36,606 nucleotides of DNA from Clostridia bacterium (GTDB taxonomy: Bacteria; Bacillota; Clostridia; Oscillospirales; CAG-272): NCBI GenBank assembly GCA_017619885.1, contig JAFZRM010000053.1, positions 1 to 36,606 on the forward strand, given 5' to 3'. How positions within the stretch are numbered: the stretch's first letter is position 1; each line of letters begins with the position of its first letter. The translations under genes were made by a program, and so were the position numbers. Of the stretch, positions 17,943 to 25,413 are shown piece by piece. Under the pieces are notes generated by a model. It saw only the letters and a list, made by a program, of their open reading frames with translations, ran no database searches and was not told the origin of the DNA.

Positions 17943-18803
17943 TTATTTCTTTCGCTCGACACGGTCGGGGAAAATGTCGTATATTACGACACCGTCGCCC
18001 TGCGTTATCGCGACGTCGGCGCCGAGCGCCTTGAGCGTGCTTATCACGCGCATAGACGGATGACCGTAGCTGTTTCTGCCGCAGGAAATCACGGCAAACG
18101 ACGGGGAGACCGCGCGCAGGAAGTCGTCGGACGACGAGTAGTCGGAGCCGTGGTGGGCGATCTTTATAACGTCGCTGCGCATGGAAGAGCCGTATTTTGA
18201 CAGCATCGTCTTTTCCTCTGCGGCGGACGCGTCGGCGCATAAAAGAACGGCTTTCCCGCCGCGGCTGATCCGGCAGACGATGCTCGTCTCGTTGTCCTTT
18301 TTCGCCTTCGCGTTTGGCGCGAGCACGTCAATTCTCAGCTCCCCGCAGACGTAACTCTGACCGGTCCGCGCGTATATGATCTCCTCGCCGCTCACACCGC
18401 CGACTATGTTCCGGTACGCGAAGATCGAGGTGTCGACCGGCTCCGGCATCAGCAGGCGGTAAACGGAGAACTCATTCATTATCTTTGGCACGTCGCCCGC
18501 GTGGTCGCGGTCGAAATGCGTGACGATCATATAGTCCACGTGACCGATCCCGAGCCGCTGCATATAACCGATCGCCTGCTCGGACCCGCCTTCGGCGGCA
18601 TCGATCACGACGACCGAGTCGCCGCAGATAACGATCGCGCAGTCTCCCTCTCCCGCGTCGAAGAAGACTGCGCGCATAAAGCCGTCCGGGCGGTCGTCCG
18701 GCAGTCTGCCGGATACGGCGGTGAAGCCGAAAACGACCGTCAGCACGGCAAGCACCGCCCTTACGACGGTGCGTATGATCCTGTTTTTGGCCGGCTTATC
18801 CAT
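17943..18803 (-). CDS. ComEC-like metallo-beta-lactamase-fold hydrolase, membrane-anchored
   Basis: A 286-residue protein with one N-terminal membrane helix (about 10-30) and a metallo-beta-lactamase domain like the C-terminal part of ComEC/Rec2, here as a separate protein. Visible motifs are F-F-D-A-G-E-G-D-C (about 47-55), V-V-I-D-A-A-E-G-G, the metal motif [10 protein letters not shown] (about 94-103), the metal-binding Asp in L-L-C-A-D-A-S, and I-A-H-H-G-S-D (about 213-219), then a final [11 protein letters not shown] segment. In ComEC the domain is thought to degrade the non-transported DNA strand; the stand-alone versions have unknown substrates. ATG 18803 overlaps the GH2 gene by eight bases, so it is translated from the same mRNA. 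Confidence 0.88.
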   Translation of the reverse strand: MDKPAKNRIIRTVVRAVLAVLTVVFGFTAVSGRLPDDRPDGFMRAVFFDAGEGDCAIVICGDSVVVIDAAEGGSEQAIGYMQRLGIGHVDYMIVTHFDRDHAGDVPKIMNEFSVYRLLMPEPVDTSIFAYRNIVGGVSGEEIIYARTGQSYVCGELRIDVLAPNAKAKKDNETSIVCRISRGGKAVLLCADASAAEEKTMLSKYGSSMRSDVIKIAHHGSDYSSSDDFLRAVSPSFAVISCGRNSYGHPSMRVISTLKALGADVAITQGDGVVIYDIFPDRVERKK

Positions 18804-20490
18804 TTTCCGACGCCGCCGGCGCGGATGTGATGCGCTTCAGCGTTTCGGTCGGGAATTTGGCGCGGCGGTCGAACGTGTAAAGTCCGTTCTGCTCCTGCTC
18901 GACATCCGTCAGCTGCGTGTAGCAGAAGGCGCAGAGCTTATCGTTCTGCAGAAGCGCCGAGACGAGCCCCTCGTAGCGTTGCAAAAATTCGTCCATATCG
19001 GCGGGCGACGCTCCGTAGCCCCAGCCGCCCTTGACTCCGGGCGACCACCACGTGCCGCCGAACTCGGAAACGAAACAGAGATCGTCCGGATACGGTCCGG
19101 TCCAGTCGCCGATCTGCTCGCCCTTCATCAGCTTGTCGTATTTTTCCTTGAATTTGACCGGATCCTGCTCGTAGTCGTGGCAGTCGTACATGTCGCAGAA
19201 GCCTTTGACGTGGAACCAGCCGCTCGTGTCGATGACGGGGCGCGTCGGGTCGAGCGCTTTGGTCATCCTGTAAATATATTTCAACAGCTCCGGATCCTGG
19301 TTCTGCTGCGTTTCATTGAACGGGCACCAGCCTATCAGCGCCGGATGGTCGAAGTCGCGCTCGACCTCCTCGAGCCATTCGGAAACGAAGCCCTTCCACG
19401 CCTCGGGCCGAGATATGTCGAGCACCCAGTTAGCGTGCTCGCCCCAGACCATATAGCCGAGCCTGTCCGCATGATACAGGAACCTCGGCTCGAATATCTT
19501 CTGATGGAGCCTCGCGCCGTTGTAGCCGCACGCCATTGAAAGCTCTATGTCGCGTTTCAGAGCCTCGTCGGTCGGCGCGGTGTAGACGCCGTCGGGATAA
19601 AAGCCCTGATCGAGTATGAAGCGTCCGAAAACGGATTTTCCGTTTATGTAGAATCTGTGATCGTGAACGGATACCTCGCGTATGCCGAAATAGCTCTGCA
19701 CCGCGTCGTCGCCGAGCGTCAGCGTCAGATCGTACAGATTCGGCTCGCCCGGCGCCCAGAGCTTGGTGTCTTCTATGATCAGCGTAAGCTCCGTGTTCTC
19801 GCCGCGCACGACCGCCTCGGCCTGATCCTCCTCGGCGCCGTCATAAAACGCGGTCGCCGTGAGTTTTTTGCCGTACGCGTTCTTCGTTTTGACGACGAGT
19901 CTTACGACGCCGTCCGTCTTCGTGTAATATTTCGCCGACACGATGTGCGCCTCGGGCACGGCCTCGAGCCATACCGTCTGCCAGATGCCGGTCGTGCGCG
20001 TGTACATGCAGCCGTACGACTCGAATCTGTTGCTCTGCTTGCCGGCGGGCTGTTCGCCCTTCCGGTTGTCGTCGTATGCGCGGATCGTTATGTCGTTTTC
20101 GCCGTCTTTCAGATACGGCGTTATATCGAAGCTGAAAGAGATATAGCCGCCGATATGGCGTCCGGCTTCCTTGCCGTTGACCCAGACCGTCGTTTCGTAA
20201 TCGCACGCGCCGATATGAAGCAGCACGCGTTTGCCTTTGAAATCATCAGGCAGAGATATCTTTCTTTTATACCATACGCAGCGCATAAAATCCTTGATCC
20301 CGATCCCGGAAAGCTGCGATTCGGGGCAGAACGGCACAACTATCTTCGACGGCAGCGACTCCGCCTCAAACAGTTTTCTTTCGACGCCGCTTACGCCGTG
20401 GTCTATCTCGAACTGCCATTCGCCGTTGAGATTGCACCACGCCTCGCGCATGAATTGCGGAAAAGGATGTTCACTTCTCGGTATGCTCAT
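18796..20490 (-). CDS. Glycoside hydrolase family 2 (beta-galactosidase/glucuronidase-like)
   Basis: A 564-residue cytoplasmic glycosidase with the GH2 layout: N-terminal jelly roll (about 15-180; L-N-G-E-W-Q-F, W-V-N-G), immunoglobulin-like domain (about 180-270), and TIM barrel (about 270-564). The catalytic acid/base is Glu393 in C-P-F-N-E-T and the nucleophile is probably Glu476 in V-S-E-F-G-G. It is shorter than classical LacZ and has no signal peptide, so it would act on imported oligosaccharides. The R-N-H-P-S signature of GH2 is altered to F-D-H-P-A. Substrate (beta-galactoside, glucuronide, mannoside or other) cannot be fixed from the sequence. ATG 20490 has GAGG upstream and a good promoter. 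Confidence 0.92.
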   Translation of the reverse strand: MSIPRSEHPFPQFMREAWCNLNGEWQFEIDHGVSGVERKLFEAESLPSKIVVPFCPESQLSGIGIKDFMRCVWYKRKISLPDDFKGKRVLLHIGACDYETTVWVNGKEAGRHIGGYISFSFDITPYLKDGENDITIRAYDDNRKGEQPAGKQSNRFESYGCMYTRTTGIWQTVWLEAVPEAHIVSAKYYTKTDGVVRLVVKTKNAYGKKLTATAFYDGAEEDQAEAVVRGENTELTLIIEDTKLWAPGEPNLYDLTLTLGDDAVQSYFGIREVSVHDHRFYINGKSVFGRFILDQGFYPDGVYTAPTDEALKRDIELSMACGYNGARLHQKIFEPRFLYHADRLGYMVWGEHANWVLDISRPEAWKGFVSEWLEEVERDFDHPALIGWCPFNETQQNQDPELLKYIYRMTKALDPTRPVIDTSGWFHVKGFCDMYDCHDYEQDPVKFKEKYDKLMKGEQIGDWTGPYPDDLCFVSEFGGTWWSPGVKGGWGYGASPADMDEFLQRYEGLVSALLQNDKLCAFCYTQLTDVEQEQNGLYTFDRRAKFPTETLKRITSAPAASENG

Positions 20491-20516
20491 ACAGACCTCA
20501 CTTGTTTTTTTCTTTC

Positions 20517-20545
20517 ATTTTATCACATATACTCCGGCTTTTCAA
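20517..20545 (-). promoter_or_regulatory. Promoter for GH2 / ComEC-like operon
   Basis: Minus-strand TTGAAA (20545-20540), 17 bases, TAAAAT (20522-20517) with an extended TGA before the -10. Confidence 0.78.
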
Positions 20546-20614
20546 GGTATTATTTAAAAAATATGAAAAAAACGGCGCGGTTTTTGCACCGCAGACCAAA
20601 CGGGCGGGCTCCGG

Positions 20615-20643
20615 TTGAATTGTTCATACATCTGCGGTATAAT
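20615..20643 (+). promoter_or_regulatory. Promoter upstream of the inverted-repeat element and GNAT gene
   Basis: TTGAAT (20615-20620), 17 bases, TATAAT (20638-20643). RNA would start near 20650, just ahead of the element, so the whole element would lie in the 5' leader of the acetyltransferase mRNA. Confidence 0.7.
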
Positions 20644-20657
20644 CCGATACGGTAATA

Positions 20658-20935
20658 TAGGGTAACAAGAATTATCCGAACCACGTTTTCGGACGGCATC
20701 TCGTCGCCCCTGCTTCGTTAAACCCCTTGTTGTTACGTATAGTAGCATCTACGGGCTTTGCCTCGCAGGAACAACGATCTACTCGTCCGAAAATCCGAAG
20801 GACTCAAACGGATGATATTTCCAGATATTTTCGGCGCGGCAGGAAGCAGGAATACGCCGGTATTCCAATGACGACAAGCCGAAAAGAGCCGAAATAGCGC
20901 CGTTTGAGCGGGTTCGGATAACTCTTGTTACCCTA
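20658..20935. mobile_element. MITE-like element with 25-bp terminal inverted repeats and TA ends
   Basis: The ends are 25-bp inverted repeats with one mismatch: 20658-20682 begins TAGGGTAACAAG and 20911-20935 ends CTTGTTACCCTA. If TA is a target duplication, the element is 20660-20933 (274 bp), as for IS630/mariner-type insertions. It holds no credible ORF. Inside lie further perfect inverted repeats: 20686-20695 with 20784-20793 (10 bp), 20803-20811 with 20900-20908 (9 bp), and within the second arm 20828-20835 with 20878-20885 (8 bp) and 20849-20855 with 20860-20866 (7 bp). As RNA this makes a three-way junction closed by the terminal repeats. An alternative is a structured cis-regulatory or non-coding RNA. 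Only one copy is in the window. Confidence 0.65.
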
Positions 20936-20951
20936 GTAAGGCGGTGAGAAA

Positions 20952-21482
20952 TTGAAGCTCGAAAACAGTATTGAGACTCCGAGACTGATAATACGCGCAT
21001 ACGAAAAAAGCGATCTCGGTTTCTGTCTGTCGCTGTGGTGCGACAAAGAAAACGGGCGCTACATGGCCGATCCCGCCATTGAAAACGCCGACGAAAAGTA
21101 TCTGTCTCTTGTTGAAGCCATGGCGGACGAAAAGGACGGTCTGTATCTTATCGCGCAGCTGAAGGGAAGCGATACCCGCGTCGGGACGTGCTGCGCCTTT
21201 CCCGAAGGCGGCAGCTGCGATATCGGCTACTGCGTGCGCAGGGACCTGTGGAGGCAGGGCTACGGCGGCGAGATCGTCGAAGCGCTGATCGGTCTGGCGG
21301 CCGCAAACGGGATGACTTCCGTCACCGCCGAGGCGGCGGACGACAACGCCGCGTCGGTCGCGCTGCTTGAAAAGTACGGATTTCACGCGGACCGGATAAC
21401 GCGCTACAAAAAGCGCGGAGAGGAGACGTATTTCGACGCTCACGTATACGTCCTCACGCTCGGACAAAACGGCAAGTGCTGA
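20952..21482 (+). CDS. GNAT-family N-acetyltransferase (RimJ/RimL-like)
   Basis: A 176-residue acetyl-CoA-dependent acetyltransferase. The start T-P-R-L-I-I-R-A-Y is the typical RimJ/RimL (Acetyltransf_3) opening; the acetyl-CoA site is in Y-C-V-R-R-D-L-W-R-Q-G-Y-G-G-E (about 95-109; V-x-x-x-x-x-x-x-G-x-G motif) and the N-x-x-S-x-x-L-L-E-K-Y-G-F motif is near 134-147. Substrate unknown: protein N-termini, small molecules and antibiotics are all possible in this family. The start is a TTG at 20952, supported by AAGGCGGTGA 4 bases upstream and by the family N-terminus. The structured element ends only a few bases before that ribosome binding site. Confidence 0.88.
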   Translation: MKLENSIETPRLIIRAYEKSDLGFCLSLWCDKENGRYMADPAIENADEKYLSLVEAMADEKDGLYLIAQLKGSDTRVGTCCAFPEGGSCDIGYCVRRDLWRQGYGGEIVEALIGLAAANGMTSVTAEAADDNAASVALLEKYGFHADRITRYKKRGEETYFDAHVYVLTLGQNGKC

Positions 21483-21491
21483 CGAACACGT

Positions 21492-21521
21492 AAAAAATCC
21501 CGCCGGGGACGGGATTTTTTT
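21492..21521 (+). terminator. Intrinsic terminator after the GNAT gene
   Basis: AAAAAATCCCG (21492-21502) pairs with CGGGATTTTTT (21510-21520), ending in seven T. Confidence 0.92.
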
Positions 21522-21532
21522 GCAAAAAGGTA

Positions 21533-21561
21533 TTGACAAACGCGGCTTTATGTGATATAAT
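21533..21561 (+). promoter_or_regulatory. Consensus promoter for rplJ-rplL
   Basis: TTGACA (21533-21538), 17 bases, TATAAT (21556-21561) with TGA before the -10. A perfect strong promoter, as expected for ribosomal protein genes. Confidence 0.92.
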
Positions 21562-21570
21562 CACCGCGTT

Positions 21571-21697
21571 ATCCAAAGACAGCAGGTTACGGTAAAAGCG
21601 ATGAGCTTTCCTGCCGAGGAGAAAAGTGATAGATTTTTTATCATTTCCGTTCTTTGGAGCGGAAATTTTTCTTCTCTCGTATTTGGTAAATCTATAC
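21571..21697 (+). promoter_or_regulatory. L10 ribosomal protein leader with attenuator hairpin
   Basis: The leader contains CCAAAGACAGCAGG followed by a T-T-T-C-C-T-G-C-C-G-A-G-G-A segment at 21616-21630, matching the L10 leader that binds the L10(L12)4 complex for autoregulation. It is followed by a 10-bp hairpin (21643-21652 with 21657-21666, including a G-T wobble) and a T run (21666-21670), which looks like an attenuator. Identification is by recalled motif rather than a covariance search. Confidence 0.82.
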
Positions 21698-21712
21698 GGA
21701 GGTAAAACAAAC

Positions 21713-22285
21713 ATGGCAAAAGAGAAAACTATCGCCGCGAAAGCGAAAGTAGTTGAAGAACTCAGCGCCAGACTGAAAGATGCTTCTTCCACCGTTATAG
21801 TCAACTACGCCGGCATCACCGTCGAGGATGATACCAAGATGCGCAAAGCACTGCGCGAAGCGAACGTCGACTATACCGTCATAAAGAACCGCATCACTCT
21901 GCGTGCGCTCGAAGCTCTCGGCTACAATGAATTCGGCGATATTCTCACGGGGATGACCGCGGTTGCGATCGGCAAAGACGAAGTGTCTGCCGCCAAGGTC
22001 CTGAAGGAATACGACGACAAGGTCGAGACCTTCAGCATCAAGGCCGGTATATGCGACGGTAAAATGCTCGACCGTGACGAAGTCCTGGCTCTCGCTGCGA
22101 TCCCGAACAGGGAAGTTCTTATTTCCAAGATGCTCGGCAGCCTGAACGGTCCTCTCTACAAACTCGCGATCGCACTTCAGGCGGTCGTAGACCAGGGCGG
22201 CGCAGCTCCCAAGGAAGAGGCGCCCGCGGCTGAAGAGGCCGCACCGGAAGCTCCTGCGGAACCGGAAGCAACTCCCGCAGAATAA
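21713..22285 (+). CDS. rplJ: 50S ribosomal protein L10
   Basis: L10 (uL10) anchors the L7/L12 stalk on the 50S subunit. The 190-residue protein starts M-A-K-E-K-T-I-A-A-K-A-K-V-V-E-E-L and contains the conserved V-N-Y-A-G-I-T-V, K-N-R-I-T-L-R-A-L and P-N-R-E-V-L-I-S-K segments. The C-terminal helix region that binds L12 dimers is followed by an unusual acidic Ala/Pro/Glu tail (about 165-190). The ATG at 21713 has GGAGG 10 bases upstream; longer frames run through the leader. First gene of rplJ-rplL. Confidence 0.98.
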   Translation: MAKEKTIAAKAKVVEELSARLKDASSTVIVNYAGITVEDDTKMRKALREANVDYTVIKNRITLRALEALGYNEFGDILTGMTAVAIGKDEVSAAKVLKEYDDKVETFSIKAGICDGKMLDRDEVLALAAIPNREVLISKMLGSLNGPLYKLAIALQAVVDQGGAAPKEEAPAAEEAAPEAPAEPEATPAE

Positions 22286-22325
22286 AAAACACCACATAAT
22301 AAATTGAATTTGGAGGAAAAACAAA

Positions 22326-22703
22326 ATGGCATCCGAAAAGACTACTGCTATACTTGACGCGATCAAGGGACTTACGATAATTGAACTTGCCGATCTCGTA
22401 AAAGAGATCGAGGCTGAATTCGGCGTATCCGCCGCCGTATCCGTCGCCGCTCCCGCGGCCGGCGAAGCCGCTCCCGCCGTCGAGGAAAAGACTGAATTCA
22501 CCGTCGTCCTCAAAGGCTATGACGAAACCAAGAAAATGGGCATCATCAAGCTGGTCCGCGAAGTTACCGGTCTCGGCCTGAAGGAATCCAAGGACCTCGT
22601 CACCGAGGCTCCGAAGCCCATCAAGGAAGGCGTTGACAAGGCTACGGCTGAAGCTCTTGAGAAGCAGTTCACCGAAGCAGGCGCTCAGATCGAACTCAAA
22701 TAA
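22326..22703 (+). CDS. rplL: 50S ribosomal protein L7/L12
   Basis: L7/L12 (bL12) forms the mobile stalk that recruits translation GTPases. This 125-residue protein is of normal length: N-terminal dimerisation helix ([17 protein letters not shown]), an Ala/Pro-rich hinge (about 38-55), and the C-terminal domain beginning K-T-E-F-T-V-V-L with [24 protein letters not shown] lies 9 bases upstream of the ATG. It ends the operon at a strong terminator. Confidence 0.99.
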   Translation: MASEKTTAILDAIKGLTIIELADLVKEIEAEFGVSAAVSVAAPAAGEAAPAVEEKTEFTVVLKGYDETKKMGIIKLVREVTGLGLKESKDLVTEAPKPIKEGVDKATAEALEKQFTEAGAQIELK

Positions 22704-22716
22704 TCTACCGCCGTAT

Positions 22717-22750
22717 AAAAAAAACGCACCCGAGCGGGTGCGTTTTTTTT
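22717..22750. terminator. Bidirectional terminator after rplL
   Basis: Eight A and CGCACCC (22717-22731), GAGC loop, then GGGTGCG and eight T (22736-22750). It also serves the convergent deacetylase gene. Confidence 0.95.
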
Positions 22751-22753
22751 GCT

Positions 22754-23530
22754 TTAATACGCCGGTATCTCGTTTTTGAACAGCTCGTAAAACTCGGTGT
22801 TGCTGACGCAGATCACGTCCTCAGCCCCGCTCATGAGCTTGATCAGCCGCTCGAGTCTGCCGTACGTGTCGAAGGCGTCGAGCTCGTAGGCGTGGTTCCA
22901 TACGTAGAAGACGGCGTCACGGTCCGGATTCAGCTTCAGAAACTGCTCCGCCAGCTCGTTCGTGCAGTCCTCGCTCAGAGAACACGACGGATACCAGAGC
23001 ATGAACTGCTCCGGAAGGCTGAAATCGTGCGTCGCGCGCGCGGCGCATCTCGAATAGCGGATATCCGTCAGCTCGATTATCTTTTTTATCGTCGTCTCCG
23101 AGGCGTTAAGCTCGCTGCCCGGCCACGACATACCGACCGGCGCGTAACCGAATATGCGCTTGATGTTGTCCGCGTCGCCGCCGACCTCCTCCCTAAGCTT
23201 CTCCGGCTGATCGTCGTACCAGACGAGGCAGGGGTGATGGAGCGTGTGCACCTGCACGTCGAACCCGTCGTAGATGCCGGTCTTTATCTCGTCCTCGGTG
23301 AATCTTATATGCGTGACGTCGTCCCGCCCGAACTGCGACGGTCCGACGTCGGGCCAGTTGGCGCCGAACAGACCGGTGTTTATGAAGAACGTGACGCCGT
23401 AAAAGTTATGATCCCTGCAGATCTGCGTGACGCGTCTGTCCTGTGTCACGCCGTCGTCGAAGCTCATCGTGAAATATTTGCGCGGTTTGCCGTCGCGGAC
23501 CGTGCCGGATGTGATCCTGTTGTCTTTCAT
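22754..23530 (-). CDS. Polysaccharide deacetylase family protein (NodB-like)
   Basis: A 258-residue protein of the NodB-like carbohydrate esterase 4 superfamily. Motif 1 T-M-S-F-D-D-G-V (about 21-28) supplies the base and first metal-binding Asp, motif 2 Q-V-H-T-L-H-H-P (about 92-99) supplies the metal His pair, and S-W-P-G (about 134-137) is the expected motif 3 region. No signal peptide is present, so it would act in the cytoplasm on sugars or be exported by other means. The substrate is not known. A consensus promoter is 33 bases upstream of the ATG and the start has AAAGGA before it. Confidence 0.87.
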   Translation of the reverse strand: MKDNRITSGTVRDGKPRKYFTMSFDDGVTQDRRVTQICRDHNFYGVTFFINTGLFGANWPDVGPSQFGRDDVTHIRFTEDEIKTGIYDGFDVQVHTLHHPCLVWYDDQPEKLREEVGGDADNIKRIFGYAPVGMSWPGSELNASETTIKKIIELTDIRYSRCAARATHDFSLPEQFMLWYPSCSLSEDCTNELAEQFLKLNPDRDAVFYVWNHAYELDAFDTYGRLERLIKLMSGAEDVICVSNTEFYELFKNEIPAY

Positions 23531-23562
23531 TGTGTTTCGTCCTTTCCGCCTGTGCTGAGCCT

Positions 23563-23591
23563 ATTATATACCCACAAAAACGAAAAGTCAA
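23563..23591 (-). promoter_or_regulatory. Promoter for the polysaccharide deacetylase gene
   Basis: Minus-strand TTGACT (23591-23586), 17 bases, TATAAT (23568-23563). Confidence 0.85.
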
Positions 23592-23712
23592 GTGCAAACT
23601 CATTTTTGCCCCGCATCTAAAGTTCATAAAAAGTTGGCACGGAAGGGATATAATTATTGAAGAATTTCCGTTATAATATATCGGATACAAAAACCGATCT
23701 ACGAGGTGCGAA

Positions 23713-24438
23713 ATGCTCGAAATGAAAAACGTGTCCTTCACCGTCAGCGTCGACGGGACGGACAAGCATATAATAAAAAACGTCGATCTGACGATACCCG
23801 ACGGCAGGCTCGTCGTGATCACCGGCCCGAACGGCGGCGGCAAGTCGACCGTCGCGCGGCTGATCACCGGCATCGAGCGCGTCACGGAGGGCAGGATCAT
23901 ATATAACGGCGCCGATATAACGGATATGTCGGTCAGCGAGAGGGCGAAGCTCGGAATCGCCTTCGCGTTCCAGCAGCCCGTCAGATTCAAAGGGCTCAAC
24001 GTCCTCGACCTGATCCGCCTCGCCTCCGGCAGACGGCTCAACGTCGCCGACTCCTGCGAGTATCTTTCCGCCGTGGGTCTGTGCGCGCGCGATTATATCG
24101 ACCGCGAGGTCAATTCCAGCCTTTCCGGCGGCGAGCTGAAGCGCATAGAGATCGCCACAGTGCTTGCGCGCGGCGCGGCGCTTTCGATCTTCGACGAGCC
24201 CGAGGCGGGCATCGACCTGTGGAGCTTCAAGAATCTCATCGACGTGTTCGAGCGTATGCGCCGGACCGCCGCGGACAGATCGATCGTGATCATATCGCAC
24301 CAGGAGCGCATATTAAGCATCGCCGACGAGATAATCGTGTTAAAGGACGGAAAAATCGAGCGCCGCGGCAGCCGCGACGAGGTGTTCCCGGAGCTTCTGA
24401 GATCGCCCGACGTCACGCAGCCGTGCGTAAGACAGTAA
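23713..24438 (+). CDS. sufC: SufC-like Fe-S assembly ATPase
   Basis: SufC is the ATPase of the Suf-type Fe-S cluster scaffold. The 241-residue protein has Walker A G-P-N-G-G-G-K-S-T (38-46), Q-loop A-F-Q-Q-P (86-90), signature L-S-G-G-E-L-K-R (137-144), Walker B S-I-F-D-E-P-E-A-G-I-D (158-168; the E-A-G-I-D form is a SufC mark) and switch His196. The SufB/D-like partner starts 14 bases downstream, and no SufS, SufU or SufD follows, so this is a two-gene (SMS/SufBC-like) system. The ATG at 23713 has GAGGTG 4 bases upstream. No strong promoter was identified in front, only two TATAAT-like sites (23660-23680 region) without good -35 boxes. Confidence 0.9.
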   Translation: MLEMKNVSFTVSVDGTDKHIIKNVDLTIPDGRLVVITGPNGGGKSTVARLITGIERVTEGRIIYNGADITDMSVSERAKLGIAFAFQQPVRFKGLNVLDLIRLASGRRLNVADSCEYLSAVGLCARDYIDREVNSSLSGGELKRIEIATVLARGAALSIFDEPEAGIDLWSFKNLIDVFERMRRTAADRSIVIISHQERILSIADEIIVLKDGKIERRGSRDEVFPELLRSPDVTQPCVRQ

Positions 24439-24452
24439 CGGAGGTGACTCGG

Positions 24453-25376
24453 ATGAAGCTTGACGAGATACAGAAAAGACTGCTGCTCGAGGTCGCGGAC
24501 CTCCATTCCGTGCCCGAAGGCGCGTACAATATCAGATCGAACAGCGAGGCGGCGGGCAGAAGATCCACCGCGAACATCGAGATAACGTCGAAGACGGACG
24601 TCTCCGGCATCGACGTGCGGATAAAGCCCGGCACGAAGAACGAGAGCGTCCACATCCCGGTCGTGCTCACGCAGACGGGGCTGAAAGAGGTCGTTTACAA
24701 CGATTTCTATATCGGCGAGGACTGCGACGTCGTGATCGTCGCCGGCTGCGGCATCGACAACTGCGGCAACCAGGACGCGGAGCACGACGGCATCCACCGC
24801 TTTTTCGTCGGCAAAAACGCCCGCGTGAAATACGTAGAGAAGCATTACGGCTCCGGAAGCGGGACCGGCAAGCGGATCCTGAACCCCGGCACCGAGGTGT
24901 ATCAGGAGGAGGGGAGCACCGTCGAGATGGAGATGGTGCAGATCAAAGGCGTCGACGACACCGTAAGGACGACGATGGCGAAGCTCGCCGCCGGCGCGAA
25001 GCTCATCGTGCGCGAAAGACTCATGACGCACGGCAGTCAGCGCGCGGTGAGCACTTACGCCGTGGAGCTTGACGGCAAGGACTCGTCCGCTGACGTGGTG
25101 TCGCGCTCCGTCGCGCGCGAGAATTCGTATCAGAAATTCGACGCCAAGATAATCGGCAACGCGCCGTGCCACGGACACACCGAATGCGACTCGATAATCA
25201 TGGAAAACGGCAGGATCCTCGCCGTCCCGGGTCTCGAGGCGAACGACATAGACGCCACGCTCGTGCACGAAGCCGCGATCGGCAAGATCGCCGGCGATCA
25301 GATCATAAAGCTGATGACGCTCGGCCTGACGGAGGCGGAAGCGGAAGAGCAGATCATAAACGGATTTCTGAGATAA
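24453..25376 (+). CDS. sufB: SufB/SmsB-like Fe-S scaffold protein (short form)
   Basis: A 307-residue beta-helix scaffold protein of the SufB/SufD family, well short of E. coli SufB (about 495). The cluster-forming residues have counterparts: Cys245 in H-T-E-C-D-S-I-I matches SufB Cys405 (Q-C-D-S), and Glu273 in V-H-E-A-A-I-G-K-I matches SufB Glu434. Extra Cys residues occur at 91, 99, 104 and 239, several in a C-G-I-D-N-C-G segment. The N-terminal region of standard SufB is absent. It is the partner of the SufC-like ATPase. ATG 24453 follows GGAGGTGACTCGG. Family assignment is firm; the choice of SufB or SmsB is inferred from length and operon. Confidence 0.88.
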   Translation: MKLDEIQKRLLLEVADLHSVPEGAYNIRSNSEAAGRRSTANIEITSKTDVSGIDVRIKPGTKNESVHIPVVLTQTGLKEVVYNDFYIGEDCDVVIVAGCGIDNCGNQDAEHDGIHRFFVGKNARVKYVEKHYGSGSGTGKRILNPGTEVYQEEGSTVEMEMVQIKGVDDTVRTTMAKLAAGAKLIVRERLMTHGSQRAVSTYAVELDGKDSSADVVSRSVARENSYQKFDAKIIGNAPCHGHTECDSIIMENGRILAVPGLEANDIDATLVHEAAIGKIAGDQIIKLMTLGLTEAEAEEQIINGFLR

Positions 25377-25381
25377 AAAAA

Positions 25382-25410
25382 CGCCGGCTGGTTCAACAGC
25401 CGGCGCCGCT
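25382..25410. terminator. Bidirectional terminator after sufB
   Basis: CGCCGGCTG (25382-25390) pairs with CAGCCGGCG (25397-25405). The minus-strand side has seven T after the stem, so it is strongest for the small minus-strand gene; the plus side has CCGC then five T. Confidence 0.82.
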
Positions 25411-25413
25411 TTT

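Noticed and set aside
20658..20935. Element as a known riboswitch
   Set aside because: A 25-bp near-perfect closing stem flanked by TA is not typical of any riboswitch class known to me, and no family motif was recognised; the cis-regulatory RNA idea is kept only as an alternative.
24093..25268. 391-codon open frame on the minus strand
   Set aside because: Antisense to sufB and the end of sufC; both plus-strand proteins show clear family motifs.
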